Assembly (NCBI GenBank): GCA_958510825.1 | Contig: OY294047.1 | Location: 42,554,006-42,618,005 of the forward strand | Length of the DNA stretch: 64,000 nt | Source: Brachypterus glaber | Taxonomy: Eukaryota; Arthropoda; Insecta; Coleoptera; Kateretidae | Reading direction: 5' to 3' | In this document: in pieces, positions 42,516 to 52,959 of the stretch | Position numbering within the stretch: the stretch's first letter is position 1 | Layout: the number at the start of each line of letters is the position of its first letter | The notes under the pieces: generated by a model | Databases searched by the model: none | The model's input: the letters and a program-made list of their open reading frames with translations, nothing else | What the model was told of the DNA's origin: nothing | Translations under genes and position numbers: made by a program

Positions 42516-42548
42516 TAGTTACCGGTTTCGATTATCATCGTCAGACTA
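42516..42548 (-). ncRNA. Hammerhead ribozyme-like motif
   Basis: On the minus strand: stem I TAGT/ACTA (42545-42548 with 42516-42519), box CTGACGA (42538-42544), a very short stem II (GAT/ATC around one or two bases, 42530-42537), box GAAA (42526-42529), palindromic loop CCGG (42522-42525), then T and A before the stem I strand. The boxes fit the consensus; stem II is minimal and may prevent activity. The CGAAACCGGTAAC string is typical of Penelope-like element ends. Confidence 0.5.
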
Positions 42549-43431
42549 CAAGAAATTACACAAGTTAGAGATTATTTTAAGAAAAACAAAGTTTATCTTA
42601 CCTAGCCAAAAATATATAAAAATACTATATCCATAAAAGGTCAAAAATAACCATAAGAAAACATTTATAAATGTAATACACAGTAACGTAACGTCCACTT
42701 GAATTTACAAGTAAATATATTCAAAGTTCAACATTGGAATTCGCTGTCATTTGGACTATCACGCTTACCCCAAGTTACCTTATATAAAACATCACATACC
42801 TACATATGTAAAACTTTTCTTCTTGAATTTTTCTTATAAAAGCAATCTGTCAGTTATTCATCGGTGGCAGCCCCAGTGTTAATCGTACACAATACATGAT
42901 TGAGAGACGAATGTTTTTGACAAACGAGCAGTTATTGTCTTCGGCAGGATACGTCGTGGGTATCCTGTGCTTTGTCTAAGACAGGTGAAACAAGTGAAAG
43001 TCTAAGGCGCCTGCTAAGTAATTTTTTCAAATACTCCTTGAAAAAATAATGAGCAGCACTGCCAAAGAAACATTAAGTACTTTTCAAAAAAGCGTTTTTT
43101 TCTGTAGCTTATAAAAAAATATCGACAAAAAATTAATATAGTAAAAACACCAATTTCATGGATTTAAATCATATCCTTTATGTATAAGGTTATTAAAGGA
43201 AAAAAAAAAGGCATCAAGCTGTTAACATATCTCATGAAAATTCAACCCTTAGTGCACATTAACATAACTTCACCCTACCCCATCTTAAATAAATATTCTA
43301 TTTATCAAAATATAACACTTTTTTAAAATTATTTGCATGGCCACAAACTCAAAAAAAAATAGGAGAAAAACTGACCCGCGTGCACTTTTGCGTTAAACGT
43401 ACCTTTAATCGTATGCCTAACTACACTGAAA
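42549..43431. other. Unassigned stretch
   Basis: Could contain more of a Penelope-like element on the minus strand, but no reverse-transcriptase motif was readable. TATCCTGTGCTTTGTCTAAG near 42961 is part of a more GC-balanced patch without ORF. Confidence 0.4.
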
Positions 43432-44228
43432 GAAATTACATTGAAAAAGTGTAAAAAAAACTCTATAAATGTGTAAATTTTACACCTTTATATAAATGTA
43501 CATCAACATTGATGTGACACTACACACGTGAGGTGATTTTGACCTAGAGTATGTATTTTTACATCCATACCTTCTGCAACAATACACTCGGAGCTCAAGA
43601 AAGTGTATTTTTATAAACATACCTTTAGCAACAATACACCCGAAGTGTAAAAATCACACTTCTGATGTACAAGCTAGCCAATCGCGGGCGTTAAGCTAGT
43701 CACGTGACTTGAGAAGCCAGAAGCCCTGCTTCATCGAGTCTGGTGGCTGTTTACGTTTGTAAGAGCGTACGTATAATTTTGTGTGTGCTAGCTAGATTTT
43801 TCAAAAAAATAATTGGTAAGTGTTGATTAAAAGTAAATATTTAAAAAGTGTGATTAATACAATATCCTTAAAACATATATTTTATAATATTTTACTTATT
43901 TAGGCGGTTACACTGGCCTGCAAATTTTGAGGTGTTAAGACTCATGTATGTTTTCTGTTTCTATTTTATTTTGGTACTTTTTGTAGAGCTGATTACGAAT
44001 ATACGTTTTATTTTTCTGTTGCGTAGTTTTTCCATAAAACACTATTCATAAATAGAAAAATAACAAAATGGTTATTCTATTTTTGCGCGTTCGTGTAAAC
44101 TTTACACACTGGATGTAAAAATATAATACACACCGCATTTATATTAACCCTTCGAGTGTAAATTCACAACAGCAGCAGCTGCAAGTAAATTACCCATGCA
44201 CGTGGATGTAAAAATTTATCTCAGTGTA
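43432..44228. mobile_element. 797-bp TIR element with TACACTGA / TCAGTGTA ends
   Basis: CTACACTGA (43431-43439) is inverted exactly at 44221-44229, and subterminal A-rich segments also pair (AAATT, then TGTAAAAA-type units). Several GTGTAAA..TTTACAC units lie inside each end. TA flanks are implied. The 43660-43780 part is more GC-rich (AGCTAGCCAATCGCGGGCGT) and may be host-derived or a promoter-like core, but no ORF follows. Confidence 0.65.
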
Positions 44229-44735
44229 GCGGTGTTTACTTAACTGCAAACTTGAAAATACTGGCTCCCTTAAAGACTCAATGGGTAAACGCTGATAAGC
44301 GTCAGAGGTATTCGGTCCAAGCATGCATTGACGCTTATAAGCGTTATTGGCAGCGTACGAGTTAAGAGATAGATATTGGGTCTAAGCCAATGTATCGATT
44401 CCTAAATTATACAAATCCCCTAAGTTGTCCTCGCCTAATACCAAAATTCATCCTGGTTCATAAAAACATCTGGATTGACCCATTTCAGGTGTTATTTTAA
44501 CAAGCTTTTTTGTTACAATCCTTTTGTTAATTCGTACATATCGAATTAACACGAACATTACGTGAATTACGTGAAATTGGTTTCGGACTTAACGAGCCGT
44601 GTAATAGTCTCGGTAATGGCAATTTATTGTTTTGTGCTGAATTATTGCTAACTGAATTTGTCGTCAATAAATTTAACTAATTACACTAGTTTACAGAAAT
44701 TTTGCGTCATTTTAAATTTTTTTTAGGTACTCTTA
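44229..44735. repeat. Unassigned stretch with a GCGTCA hairpin
   Basis: TAAACGCTGATAAGCGTCA (44286 on) faces TGACGCTTATAAGCGTTA ending about 44347, about 18 bp of stem. The rest is unassigned. Confidence 0.55.
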
Positions 44736-45264
44736 GGGGCTGTCCATATATTACGTAACGCAATTTTTCAAAAAATTGACCCCCCCCCCCTGTGTAACAA
44801 ACTGTCACATTTACCAACCTAAAATATAGTATAACATAACCTTAAAAAAAATTTACACTAAAAAATCACTCAAATTTAAAAAAAATATTCGTAATCAATA
44901 TCACACAGGGAAAAATACTAGGTACCTCTCTTTACACTGAGTGTCACATATAACACGTATATTGTTTATGCACAGGTACACAAAATAGTACACACATTGG
45001 TGTTCTATGAGTAAACATTCCGCGCGAAAATATATCATGGCCGATGATTCATCGGCAAGATCACTCAAGAACAGGGCCGTAAGATTTTTTTTTTAATATC
45101 AATGTCAACAGTTTTTTTACTGATTACAATATTATTTAAATATGCATAGTTTCGTCAATTTTTATATAATAATAGTAATTTATGTTGAAATAAAAATATA
45201 TCTGCCAAGCTTAGGAAATAAACATTAAATTTATTAAATTCCGTTACGTAACGTTTACCTAGAC
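44736..45264. mobile_element. Family C element, copy 2, truncated
   Basis: It starts GGGGCTGTCCATATATTACG after TTA and follows the inverse of copy 1 (20701-21415): C-rich tract, TGTAACAAACTGTCACATTT, ACACAGGGAAAAATACTAGG, GCCGATGATTCATCGGC. It breaks off after CGTTACGTAACGTTTACCTAG, about 75 bp short of the other TIR, and lacks an internal segment. Confidence 0.8.
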
Positions 45265-45914
45265 GGCAGAAATATTTTTTTTGCTGCTGCAACCAAGAAT
45301 CTGGCACAGGCAAAAAGAAAAATTTTAGGGCTTGTCAGATCCTTAAAAACCACAAAAATATCATTTTTTCAGTGTAGCTATAAAAAAAAAAGAAAATCAT
45401 CCCATCCCATTTTTTTTTTCGACGCTTTTGAATTCAGGAGACAAAATTACACAAGAAAATATGAAAACGCAAAGAAAAACTTCAAATTTGTAAACTAGTG
45501 TTATTTCTGATTTGTCGTCAATAAATTTAATTAATTATAATTTAGAACGAGCTTTAAATTAAAGATTTTAACAGTTTTAAGTCTTAAGTTATCTATGTAA
45601 TAAATTATAGCTATACTTATAATATATTACTTGGCATATTATGCCATATACATAAAATATTATTTAGGAAATATAAAATTTCACTTTATTAAATTATTAA
45701 TTAATAATAATATTCCGGAAGATATTTTATTACGGAAAATAGTTGTTCCTTTGGAAAATTTAAATTTAGGGAAAAAAACTATAAAATAAGGGATTACGGA
45801 ACATTCTTTGGATACCAATGCATTGAATTGACAGCATTGTTTAAAATAAAAAGTTATAAGCAACCACAATTCTAAAATCTTTAATTTTGAAGTTATTTAA
45901 TAATATACATGGGA
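45265..45914. other. Unassigned AT-rich DNA
   Basis: ATTTTTTCAGTGTAGCTA at about 45363-45380 looks like a lone CACTGAAAAA-type MITE end. No gene recognised. Confidence 0.4.
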
Positions 45915-45916
45915 AA

Positions 45917-45966
45917 GGTGTGTAGACTCTGGTCTTGTAACCAAGATCCGAGGTTAGATCCTCGGT
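45917..45966 (+). other. tRNA-like 3' half fragment (tRNA-Thr-like)
   Basis: TCTTGTAACCAAGATC resembles an anticodon arm with TGT, followed by CCGAGGTTAGATCCTCGG, a T-arm with a 5-bp stem. There is no D arm or acceptor stem. It may be a tRNA fragment or the worn head of a SINE. Confidence 0.35.
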
Positions 45967-45993
45967 CAAAGAACAAGTTTTTCAATGCAGAAT

Positions 45994-46753
45994 GGTTGAA
46001 TCTGCCCCAGAGCGAGGCAGATTCAACCAAGAGAAGGGGCAGTTTCAAAGATCAATACTATTAAAAGATGCTTTATGTTTTTATTACATTTATTAAATAA
46101 ACTTTAATATATAGGTAAAAACATGCAGCTTACAAAAACTTCAAACACATAAAATAAAATATCACTAAAAAAATATAACTTTAATAAATAAAATTAATTG
46201 TGAATAGAACTTCCTCTTATAAGTTAGTGAGATGAAATAAAAAGAAAAATAAGACACATATGTTTAAAACAGAAGTTTAAAATAGAAATAAACTACAGTA
46301 TAGTATAGTTAAACCTTTTTTGTTTTTCACCATATGCAAAAACCATAGGTTGAATGTGCCCCAGCGCGTTTGGCTGAATGTGCCTCAAGTGTAGTTGTTG
46401 CACATACAAATTATTCCCGACAAAATTTCTTGTTTCAAGGTTAAAATAACATCAGATTAACAAATTGTTATAATTTTGTAAAATAGTGAACCTTGTAAGG
46501 GAATATATTAAACACAAAGGCTTATTAAAAGTACTAAAATTTTTACATAAAATCGCAAAAACCACATTTTTTTGTTTTACTCGGAGAAAAAAATGAGATA
46601 GATCGGCCATATTGCTCATGAAAGTATATTTTGCAAGGAAGAGTTAAGTTAAGTTAAGTTAAGTGTTATGTGCCTTATTTGGGCGCTTAACTCAAATAGT
46701 CTTGGATGTTAGAGCGACTGGTTTAATGTGTCCCTTGGTTGAACCATCCCCTG
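45994..46753. repeat. Scattered GGTTGAATNTGCCCC motifs
   Basis: The motif or close variants occur at 45994 (+), 46016 (-), 46348 (+), 46372 (+), 46720 (+) and 46737 (+). The first two form a perfect 13-bp stem (45994-46006 with 46016-46028). A (TTAAG)4 run is at 46643-46664. The nature of this array is unknown. Confidence 0.5.
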
Positions 46754-47654
46754 TTCCCCTATGCTACAGACACACATAGTAGGGAAACATTAAAAAGCTA
46801 TTCTTCTTTATCTAACTGTACTAAAAAATATGAAAAATTAAAGAGGAAAGTCTGGAAAAATTAAGTGTATAGGTAAATTATGTTTTAGAATTTTTTAAAT
46901 AAAATAAAAATAAAAAAATTAGAGGGGCTGAATCATTTAACTGTATTTAATTATGATTTAACACAAGATAATATTTAGAAGCTATAAAATGTTAATTAAA
47001 TTACAACGTTTTTTTCATAAATCTAATCAAAAATACAAAATAATTACAAAGTTGATAAGGATATTAGTTTCCTGGTTCAACATCGTTCGGTGGACACACG
47101 TTGCCCATAAATTACGTAATTTTTAATCAGGAGCGAATATGGATTTTAAACCGCACAGGGAGGAGGAGGAAGGTGGCATGTTGGATGTCGGTTGGGTCAG
47201 AGCATGTGGCTCTCTTACCCGTGTTTCATGCGTTTTTTGTCCTGTGTATTCGTTTTTTGGTGATTGACCTTGAGGTCTGTGCTGTGCTGCGTTGATAAAT
47301 CATAAACCGGCTCTCCCCAGAATCCCTTTTTTTTCTTTTTTTTTTGTCTTTTTTTTTTGTGATTTGTATTTTTTTATAATATTTATTGATTTACTTAAAC
47401 TACTTTTACAATATGCTGAAAACAAACAGACTTATTATTAATTAACATAAACATGGAGACATAAATTGATTTAAAATTATTACCGAGGGTGAATAAGCTC
47501 TTTTTTTTTAATTTTCCCCCTGTGGGAATAGTTAAAATTAAGGGACAACACAATTTAAAAATATTTTTTTTTATTATTTTTTTTTATTTTTTTTTTCTTT
47601 ATATGTGTATTTATATTTTTTTGTTTTTGATTTTTTTTTCTTGAATATAGAGTA
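46754..47654. other. Unassigned stretch with T-rich low complexity
   Basis: 47110-47300 is more GC-balanced (CAGGGAGGAGGAGGAAGGTG) but the ORF there has no family motif; 47327-47390 and 47560-47640 are T-runs. Confidence 0.4.
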
Positions 47655-47703
47655 AAAAGGGAGGAGGGAGCGCAGTGGCCGTTAACGCTAGCTCCTCCCT
47701 TTT
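47655..47703. repeat. Imperfect GGGAGGAG/CTCCTCCC hairpin
   Basis: AAAAAGGGAGGAGGGAGCG faces CTAGCTCCTCCCTTTTGG with a GTGGCCGTTAA loop, about 50 bp left of the next MITE. Confidence 0.55.
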
Positions 47704-47752
47704 GGTAACCGCACAGCAATACAATAAGATAACTACCGGTCTCTCTAACATA

Positions 47753-48151
47753 CCGTGCGGTCCAAAAGTCACCCTTTTTCAATTTTTTTGCTAAAAAATG
47801 AGACTTTTTTCGTAAATTTTTATTTATATCAATTAGAATTAGTTTAAAAGTAACATTTACGTTATTGCAACATAAAATAATTAATCTTTCAAAAATTGTT
47901 AGATTTTTTAAAGAAATTTTGACTAAAATACCCAATTTCAACCTCATTTTAACCCAAAAAAATGTTTAAAAAGATTAATAAATGTATTGTTAAATAGAAA
48001 ATTTCATGAGCTTTAAAATGAAACAAAAAAATCTCCCCATGCCCTCCTGCCCACATTTTAAGAGCTGAAAATATCCAATAAATTCGAAAAGATAGTCTTC
48101 GTTGTTTATTTATTTAAGTTTTTCGTTTGAGATGACTTTTGGACCTCACGG
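47753..48151. mobile_element. Family A MITE, copy 5, internally deleted
   Basis: Ends CCGTGCGGTCCAAAAGTCAC and GATGACTTTTGGACCTCACG, TA on both sides (47751-47752, 48152-48153). It is only 399 bp: the left interior, including the poly-C tract and GTGGGCAGG block, is missing, while the right half is kept. Confidence 0.82.
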
Positions 48152-48155
48152 TATA

Positions 48156-48383
48156 ATATCGACTGGTATGTATGAAAAGCTCGTATCTCATAATATGACA
48201 ACTTTACAGGAAGGGTTATTATTGTTTTGTTGTTAAATCTTGCAATAACATATAAAAATGAAATAATTTTAATGATAAAAACATCTAAACTGATTTTGTT
48301 TATATTTAAGGAAAATATAAACAAATAAATGTTTTATTCTGCACAACCGACTTACGAGCTTTTCACACAAACCAGTCGATATG
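48156..48383. mobile_element. 228-bp element with about 35-bp TIRs
   Basis: ATATCGACTGGT and GAAAAGCTCGTA on the left face TACGAGCTTTTC and ACCAGTCGATAT on the right. It adjoins family A copy 5 almost directly. Confidence 0.75.
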
Positions 48384-48842
48384 TTGTAACCAAGTCTGTC
48401 AAATTTTTAGGTTAGTTTGACTTAAAATCAGCTTTACTCTCAACGCTGAAGGTTTGTTTACCCAATAATTAACACCAAAGTATAAAACCAATGAAGTAAA
48501 ATGTGCCCATGTGTGCACATGTGACAAATAAATCTGACATTTCACTGGTCAAATTTCCGCTTATAGTTATAGTCATTAATTAATATTAACTTGCCGCTGA
48601 AAAAACTACCTTCCATGAGTGACAAGCCCCTATTTTTTCTCCAAAAAAGTAATTAGCTTCGCCGAAAAGTCAGGCGCTAAAACAAACCAAACCAGACCGA
48701 CCTATACCGCCCTTCTACGCTAGAAAGCAATAACTCCATTTACCACATAGCAGCTTTTTCAAAATATTACATCAGAGTTGACGTCAAAACGTCGCCAGGC
48801 GACAAATGGTGTTACTGCCCTCTAGCATAGTAGGGCAGTATA
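48384..48842. other. Unassigned stretch
   Basis: Less AT-rich than the average (CGTCGCCAGGCGAC near 48790 is a small hairpin). No ORF or RNA supported. Confidence 0.4.
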
Positions 48843-48985
48843 TGTCCACTCCCTATTGAAAATGACGGGTCTGCGCGGGTATAAATGTTGCATAGACCGG
48901 ACTTGAGCGGGTGAATTTCATCCGCTCAAGTTCGGTTTATGCACCATTTATACCCGCCCAGACCCGTCATTTTCAGCAGGGCTGG
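48843..48985. repeat. Palindrome J7, about 60-bp arms
   Basis: TGAAAATGACGGGTCTGCGC, GGGTATAAATG and ACTTGAGCGG on the left face CCGCTCAAGT, CATTTATACCC and CAGACCCGTCATTTTCA on the right, with a GTGAATTTCAT loop. Very GC-rich for this window. It lacks the 15-bp J motif at its edges. Confidence 0.75.
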
Positions 48986-49279
48986 TTTACCAGACATTTT
49001 ATTATGTGGCCAATCCGCTCTTGTCTTTAATGGTATTTCATGAATAACGAAATTAATTAGCAGTAGGGAAGATGATGCCTCTATGAATACGCTCGTTGTC
49101 TACGTAAAATTGTCCATTATCGTATAATGAACAATGCTTAACAATCAATTTATTTATGTTAGAGATTAGGATGGGCCTGTGGAGCGTAACATTGTAAAAT
49201 AATTGATTTGCAATTTTTACATTTTGTTAATAATACCTCTTGTTTCATGAAGTGATGTAACACCTAAATATAAAAAATG

Positions 49280-49388
49280 TCGTATTGAAACGTATTAAAA
49301 CACATTTAGACGATTCCAAATATATATTAAAAGTTAATTTTCATATGTATTTGGAATCGTCTCTATCTATTTCAATACGTTTCAATAT
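49280..49388. repeat. Hairpin with about 45-bp arms
   Basis: ATTGAAACGTATT and AGACGATTCCAAATA on the left face TATTTGGAATCGTCT and AATACGTTTCAAT on the right. Confidence 0.7.
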
Positions 49389-49459
49389 AACATTTTGTAT
49401 AGGGCTTTTAAATATAAGCCGCCGTTTTTATATTACGACATTAACTTTAATTGTTAAAG

Positions 49460-49957
49460 CTTCAGAGACGAGTTCTAACCTGGTCCAATAGTACGGAGAA
49501 CTTCTACAGCAGAAGACGAGCCAGTTAGACTAAAGATTGTACACCTGATCTGGGTCCCTAGTCACTATAGAGGCAATGAAGACTCATAGCTGAAATACCT
49601 TATATAATAAGGAAGCAGGTAACAACCTCCCTAAATACCTGGGCTGTAAGAAAACTGGAGGAACACTGGACGAATTTAGCTGGTTCAGGGATTCAAATCC
49701 AGGAATTCCTGGAAAGCCCTAGTCGAACTGAGTCTGTCTGGATATCAAGACAAAGCCGCGGAACATTGAGCCTAATGACAGGAACCCTGACGGGTCACTG
49801 TGGGTTCAATAAGCACCTCACAACAATGAGGATGAAAAATAATCCATGTTCAAAGTTTAAGAGAAACGCCATAAAACTTCATAGGATGGTATACGGCGCT
49901 AAGCAACAACATCCAGCAGATTTGGAAAACAGGAAAGTAGTTAACCTGATTAGGTGA
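49460..49957 (+). pseudogene. LINE remnant: RNase H and C-terminal segment
   Basis: The plus-strand translation around 49530-49580 gives H-L-I-W-V-P-S-H-Y-R-G-N-E-D-S; W-V-P-x-H-x-G-x-x-G-N-E-x-A-D is the retroelement RNase H signature, here with a gap and a lost alanine. From 49650 a longer frame reads W-A-V-R-K-L-E-E-H-W, then W-I-S-R-Q-S-R, M-T-G-T-L-T-G-H-C-G-F-N-K-H-L and an H-R-M-V end at a stop at 49957. R..L-T-G-H..x-x-H-L is typical for the region after RNase H in Jockey/LOA/R1-type LINEs. Several stops and shifts separate the pieces. The Cys-His end normally next is missing. Confidence 0.75.
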
Positions 49958-50468
49958 CTTCCGGTAAAATAAAAGGGCCATGAAACTTAGTTGTCAGGCC
50001 TAGACTACCCGCCAAGTATTACTAACTTGATTTGTTATTTTGCCTGCTCTACAAATACAGCATTTTCGGCTGCATTCAAGCCTAAAAAGGGTAATCTTAG
50101 GCTAAAGCTCATTCGCGTATCATAGTCTTAAAATCGGTGTTTTATAATTTAAAAGTCTATTTCTCGTCGCACGTGTGGATTAATAGATAAGCAAGCTAGA
50201 CGAACTGTAACGGAACAAATGTGTCCCTAACCTCGCCTCTGTATCTGCTTCTGGAAATTTCATTGCGAGCCTGTGGATAGCGCCTTAAATGAAATGGCTT
50301 CTTAGTTTCTTAATAAAAATATTGATTTGTTAACGTAACAAATACTAAATCTACAGGGTATTTCCAAGACAACTTTTAATCAAGTCACAAACCCAAAAAT
50401 TTAGGATTTTTTATATTATTCTCAATAGCATTCAAATGAAACTTTTACTGGGTTTATCATAAAACGCA
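49958..50468. other. Unassigned stretch
   Basis: Moderately AT-rich with no ORF or inverted ends; could hold LINE 3' UTR. Confidence 0.4.
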
Positions 50469-50776
50469 AATATGCCCGTGCGGGCATAAAGTGCACTTTA
50501 TGGCCCCCGCGGGCATAAAAACTTATTTATACAGCATTTTCCTAGCAACGATAGTGTTAAAATCAAATTGAATTTTCGGATTTTTTTAAATATTTATATT
50601 GTGGATGCAATAACGAACTAGTATGATATAAAAGTTTGTATGCACCGCGGGTATTAATAGATGTGTATGCCCCCGGGCTACTTACAAACCCTCGAGGGTT
50701 TTTAAGATCGCCGCCCTCAGGGCATAAATATCTACCGATATCTACTTAATACCCTTGGTACATAAATAACTATTAT
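50469..50776. repeat. J4: compound palindrome element, terminal ATAAATAACTATTAT
   Basis: Left part: TATGCCCGTGCGGGCATA (50471-50488), ATAAAGTGCACTTTAT (50486-50501) and GGCCCCCGCGGGCATA. Right part: AAACCCTCGAGGGTTT (50686-50701), flanked by TATGCCCCCGGGC and GCCCTCAGGGCATA. An outer stem pairs ATGCACCGCGGGTATTAA with TTAATACCCTTGGTACAT. The right edge 50762-50776 is the J motif. Confidence 0.7.
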
Positions 50777-51061
50777 CGTTTCTTTTAAAGATGAAATATT
50801 TGCTCATGAACATGTTAATTGGCGCTTATTCCTGGGGAATTGTTTACTTTATTTCCTTATTTGAAACATTAAATTTTATTAATATTTCGCAAATGCAAGT
50901 GAAAAATTATTTTTTAATGTTTTTGCATGTATGTAATAAATTAATACTAAAAATTAATTGGCTTGAATAACATTATACGAGTGTTTTCTTTGCTATTTTA
51001 ATTTATTGAGATAAATGTTATAAATTAGAAGAAGGTTATGAGTGGATACTTTCCTTAAAAC
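50777..51061. other. Unassigned AT-rich DNA
   Basis: Nothing recognised. Confidence 0.4.
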
Positions 51062-51064
51062 TTT

Positions 51065-51095
<31 letters not shown>
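51062..51095 (+). repeat. (CTT)n microsatellite
   Basis: Eleven uninterrupted CTT/TTC units. Confidence 0.9.
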
Positions 51096-51553
51096 ACTTC
51101 CAGTAAACAAATATTCCAAGTGAGCAGAAAAAATATACATGCATATATAAACATCATGTAGAGCAGTTTAGACAATGAAAATCTAAAGTTAAATTAAATA
51201 TGAAAATAGGCTTTTTAACATAAATGGAAATCACATAGCATTTGCTATTCGCTTCAATCTCTCCAGAATAGGAGTCCATTGTGGTACAATATTTTTGCCT
51301 ATGTGTTGTTAGATAAAAAAAATCTCCCACTGTTTCAAATATTGTAATATTATTTATGTCCCAAATTATAAAAAAAATGTGTTAAATAGATGTTAAGCTT
51401 CAAACAATCATAATTTTATTTTTCATACCATGGCCATTAGGGTGCCGAGGACCTACGGAATTCTTTGGGTGTTACTCCTCAAAATTGTTCCTTTAGGTTA
51501 AAAAACAACCCTGATTTTTTTTAGATTTTTTAAAAAATATTTAGAGGTTCCGG

Positions 51554-51567
51554 CCGCGGCGCCGCGG
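51554..51567. repeat. Perfect 14-bp GC palindrome CCGCGGCGCCGCGG
   Basis: Fully self-complementary and all G/C, at the inner edge of the inverted repeat arm. Confidence 0.85.
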
Positions 51568-52509
51568 TGCTTTTTTAAATAGAAAATCATGTGAAGGGTT
51601 TTTTTTTTAAGGATAAACAACCTTTCATATTGGGGATTTATGGAACGAAAAAGTGTTTCTTGATAACAAAGGAATATTCTCAATTTTTATGCCCCTCTAC
51701 AAAAATTAAACGGATTTTCTATGGGGTAAAAATGCTAAAAATTGACACATGAGGTTAATAAAGGCTAAAAAAAATGCACAGAATTTTTTCCAAAGAGTTC
51801 TTTTTTTCCAGGGCATTCTTCTATATGTCCGAATTATATTTACTTTTTTGAAAAAAAGTACAGGGTGTCCAAAAAAATAATTACATATAAAAGTTAAAAA
51901 ATGCATTAAATTGCAATAAAATATCAATTTTGTAGCAAATAAATAAAAAATGTTTTTAAAATGCCTGTAGTATGTTATATTATGTAAAAAAATACATTAT
52001 ATATATTTTTTTTAAAAAAAGTGTAGGACATTTATTTTTTAAAATAAAAAAACACATTTCAAAGCAATTTGTACATATTTTAATGCTTTTTGGCCAAATA
52101 TCATCTCTTTTTATCGAAATAAAGTGATTTTTTACATTTTATGGGATTTGTAATTTTCTTTTAGTCATCCTGTTCTTTTTCTGCGTTAATTGGTACTTAT
52201 CATTGAATTTCTGAAAAAAAAAATTACCCATGAGAAAAAGTTATAAGTAACCTTTTTTGTAGCATAAATAAGCTTCATACTTCAATTTTTAAAATGTTTT
52301 TACAGCCATTTTTTTATGTAAAAGGTTAATTTTTTGTTGAATATTCCCTTATTATTCAAAAATAATTTCCCTTCCTAAAATCGCGTGATTTCAACGTTTT
52401 TTTATTTAAATAATAATAAAAACTCTTAACATGTTTCCTCTCTCAAAAAACCGCCGGGCGCGACCTCAAAATATTTATTTAAAAATCTGAAAATAATTGA
52501 GGGTTGGTT

Positions 52510-52646
52510 TTTCACCAAGTGAGCATTTATAGGGGTCATTTTGGAGTGTTACGCCCATGTTATTGGTATAGGAAAATAGCGTTACAGGAGGGGGGTGGGG
52601 GTCCAAAATTATCAAAATTTGCGTTACGTAAAACTTAAACGTTCCT
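52510..52646. mobile_element. Family B end fragment (copy 4)
   Basis: GGTATAGGAAAATAGCGTTA, ACAGGAGGGGGGTGGGGGTC and TCAAAATTTGCGTTACGTAA match the right half of 30683-30824; the end reads CTTAAACGTTCC. The left TIR is absent. Confidence 0.65.
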
Positions 52647-52959
52647 AATGGCCATGCATGGGAGTGGAAGCACACACTTCTGCTATTTTGATTTTACATT
52701 ATTACTATAATAAATACCAATCCCTACTCCCACATAGATATTTCTGTCTAATTATAACTTGTAATAATTGACAAATTAGGTAATTTATTATAATTTTTGT
52801 TATTTCTAATAGAGGTATAAATTATAATAAAATTTTATTACCGATGATTATCATACTCTTCACAGTATTCACAGTATTTTCAAGGGACACCGGTACAATA
52901 CGTTAAATATAAATTTGTGGTTCAATACCAAACAAAACAAAGATCCCTAAAAATATTAT

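Larger units (their letters stand above)
51428..52656. mobile_element. Large inverted-repeat element with GC-palindrome inner edges
   Basis: CATGGCCATTAGG (51429-51441) is exactly inverted at 52644-52656. Inside, about 85 bp on the left (AAAAAACAACCCTGATTTTT, AATATTTAGAGGT) pair with 52447-52520 (ACCTCAAAATATT, GAGGGTTGGTTTTTC). The inner left edge is the 14-bp palindrome at 51554-51567; the inner right edge is GCCGGGCGCG. A family B end (52510-52646) has inserted at the right margin. Short minus-strand ORFs here have no motif. Confidence 0.6.

Noticed and set aside
43660..43800. Host promoter or 5' exon in the GC-richer core of the 43432-44228 element
   Set aside because: No ORF or splice sites follow, and the segment lies between matched TIRs, so a transposon interior is the simpler reading.
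45917..45966. Complete tRNA-Thr gene
   Set aside because: Only anticodon-like and T-arm-like parts are visible; D arm and acceptor stem are missing.
46643..46664. (TTAAG)4 as a telomere-type repeat
   Set aside because: The insect telomere unit is TTAGG; this is a different pentamer and only four units long.
47555..47947. 130-codon minus-strand ORF
   Set aside because: It runs from a family A MITE into a T-rich tract coding for poly-lysine; a by-product of base composition.
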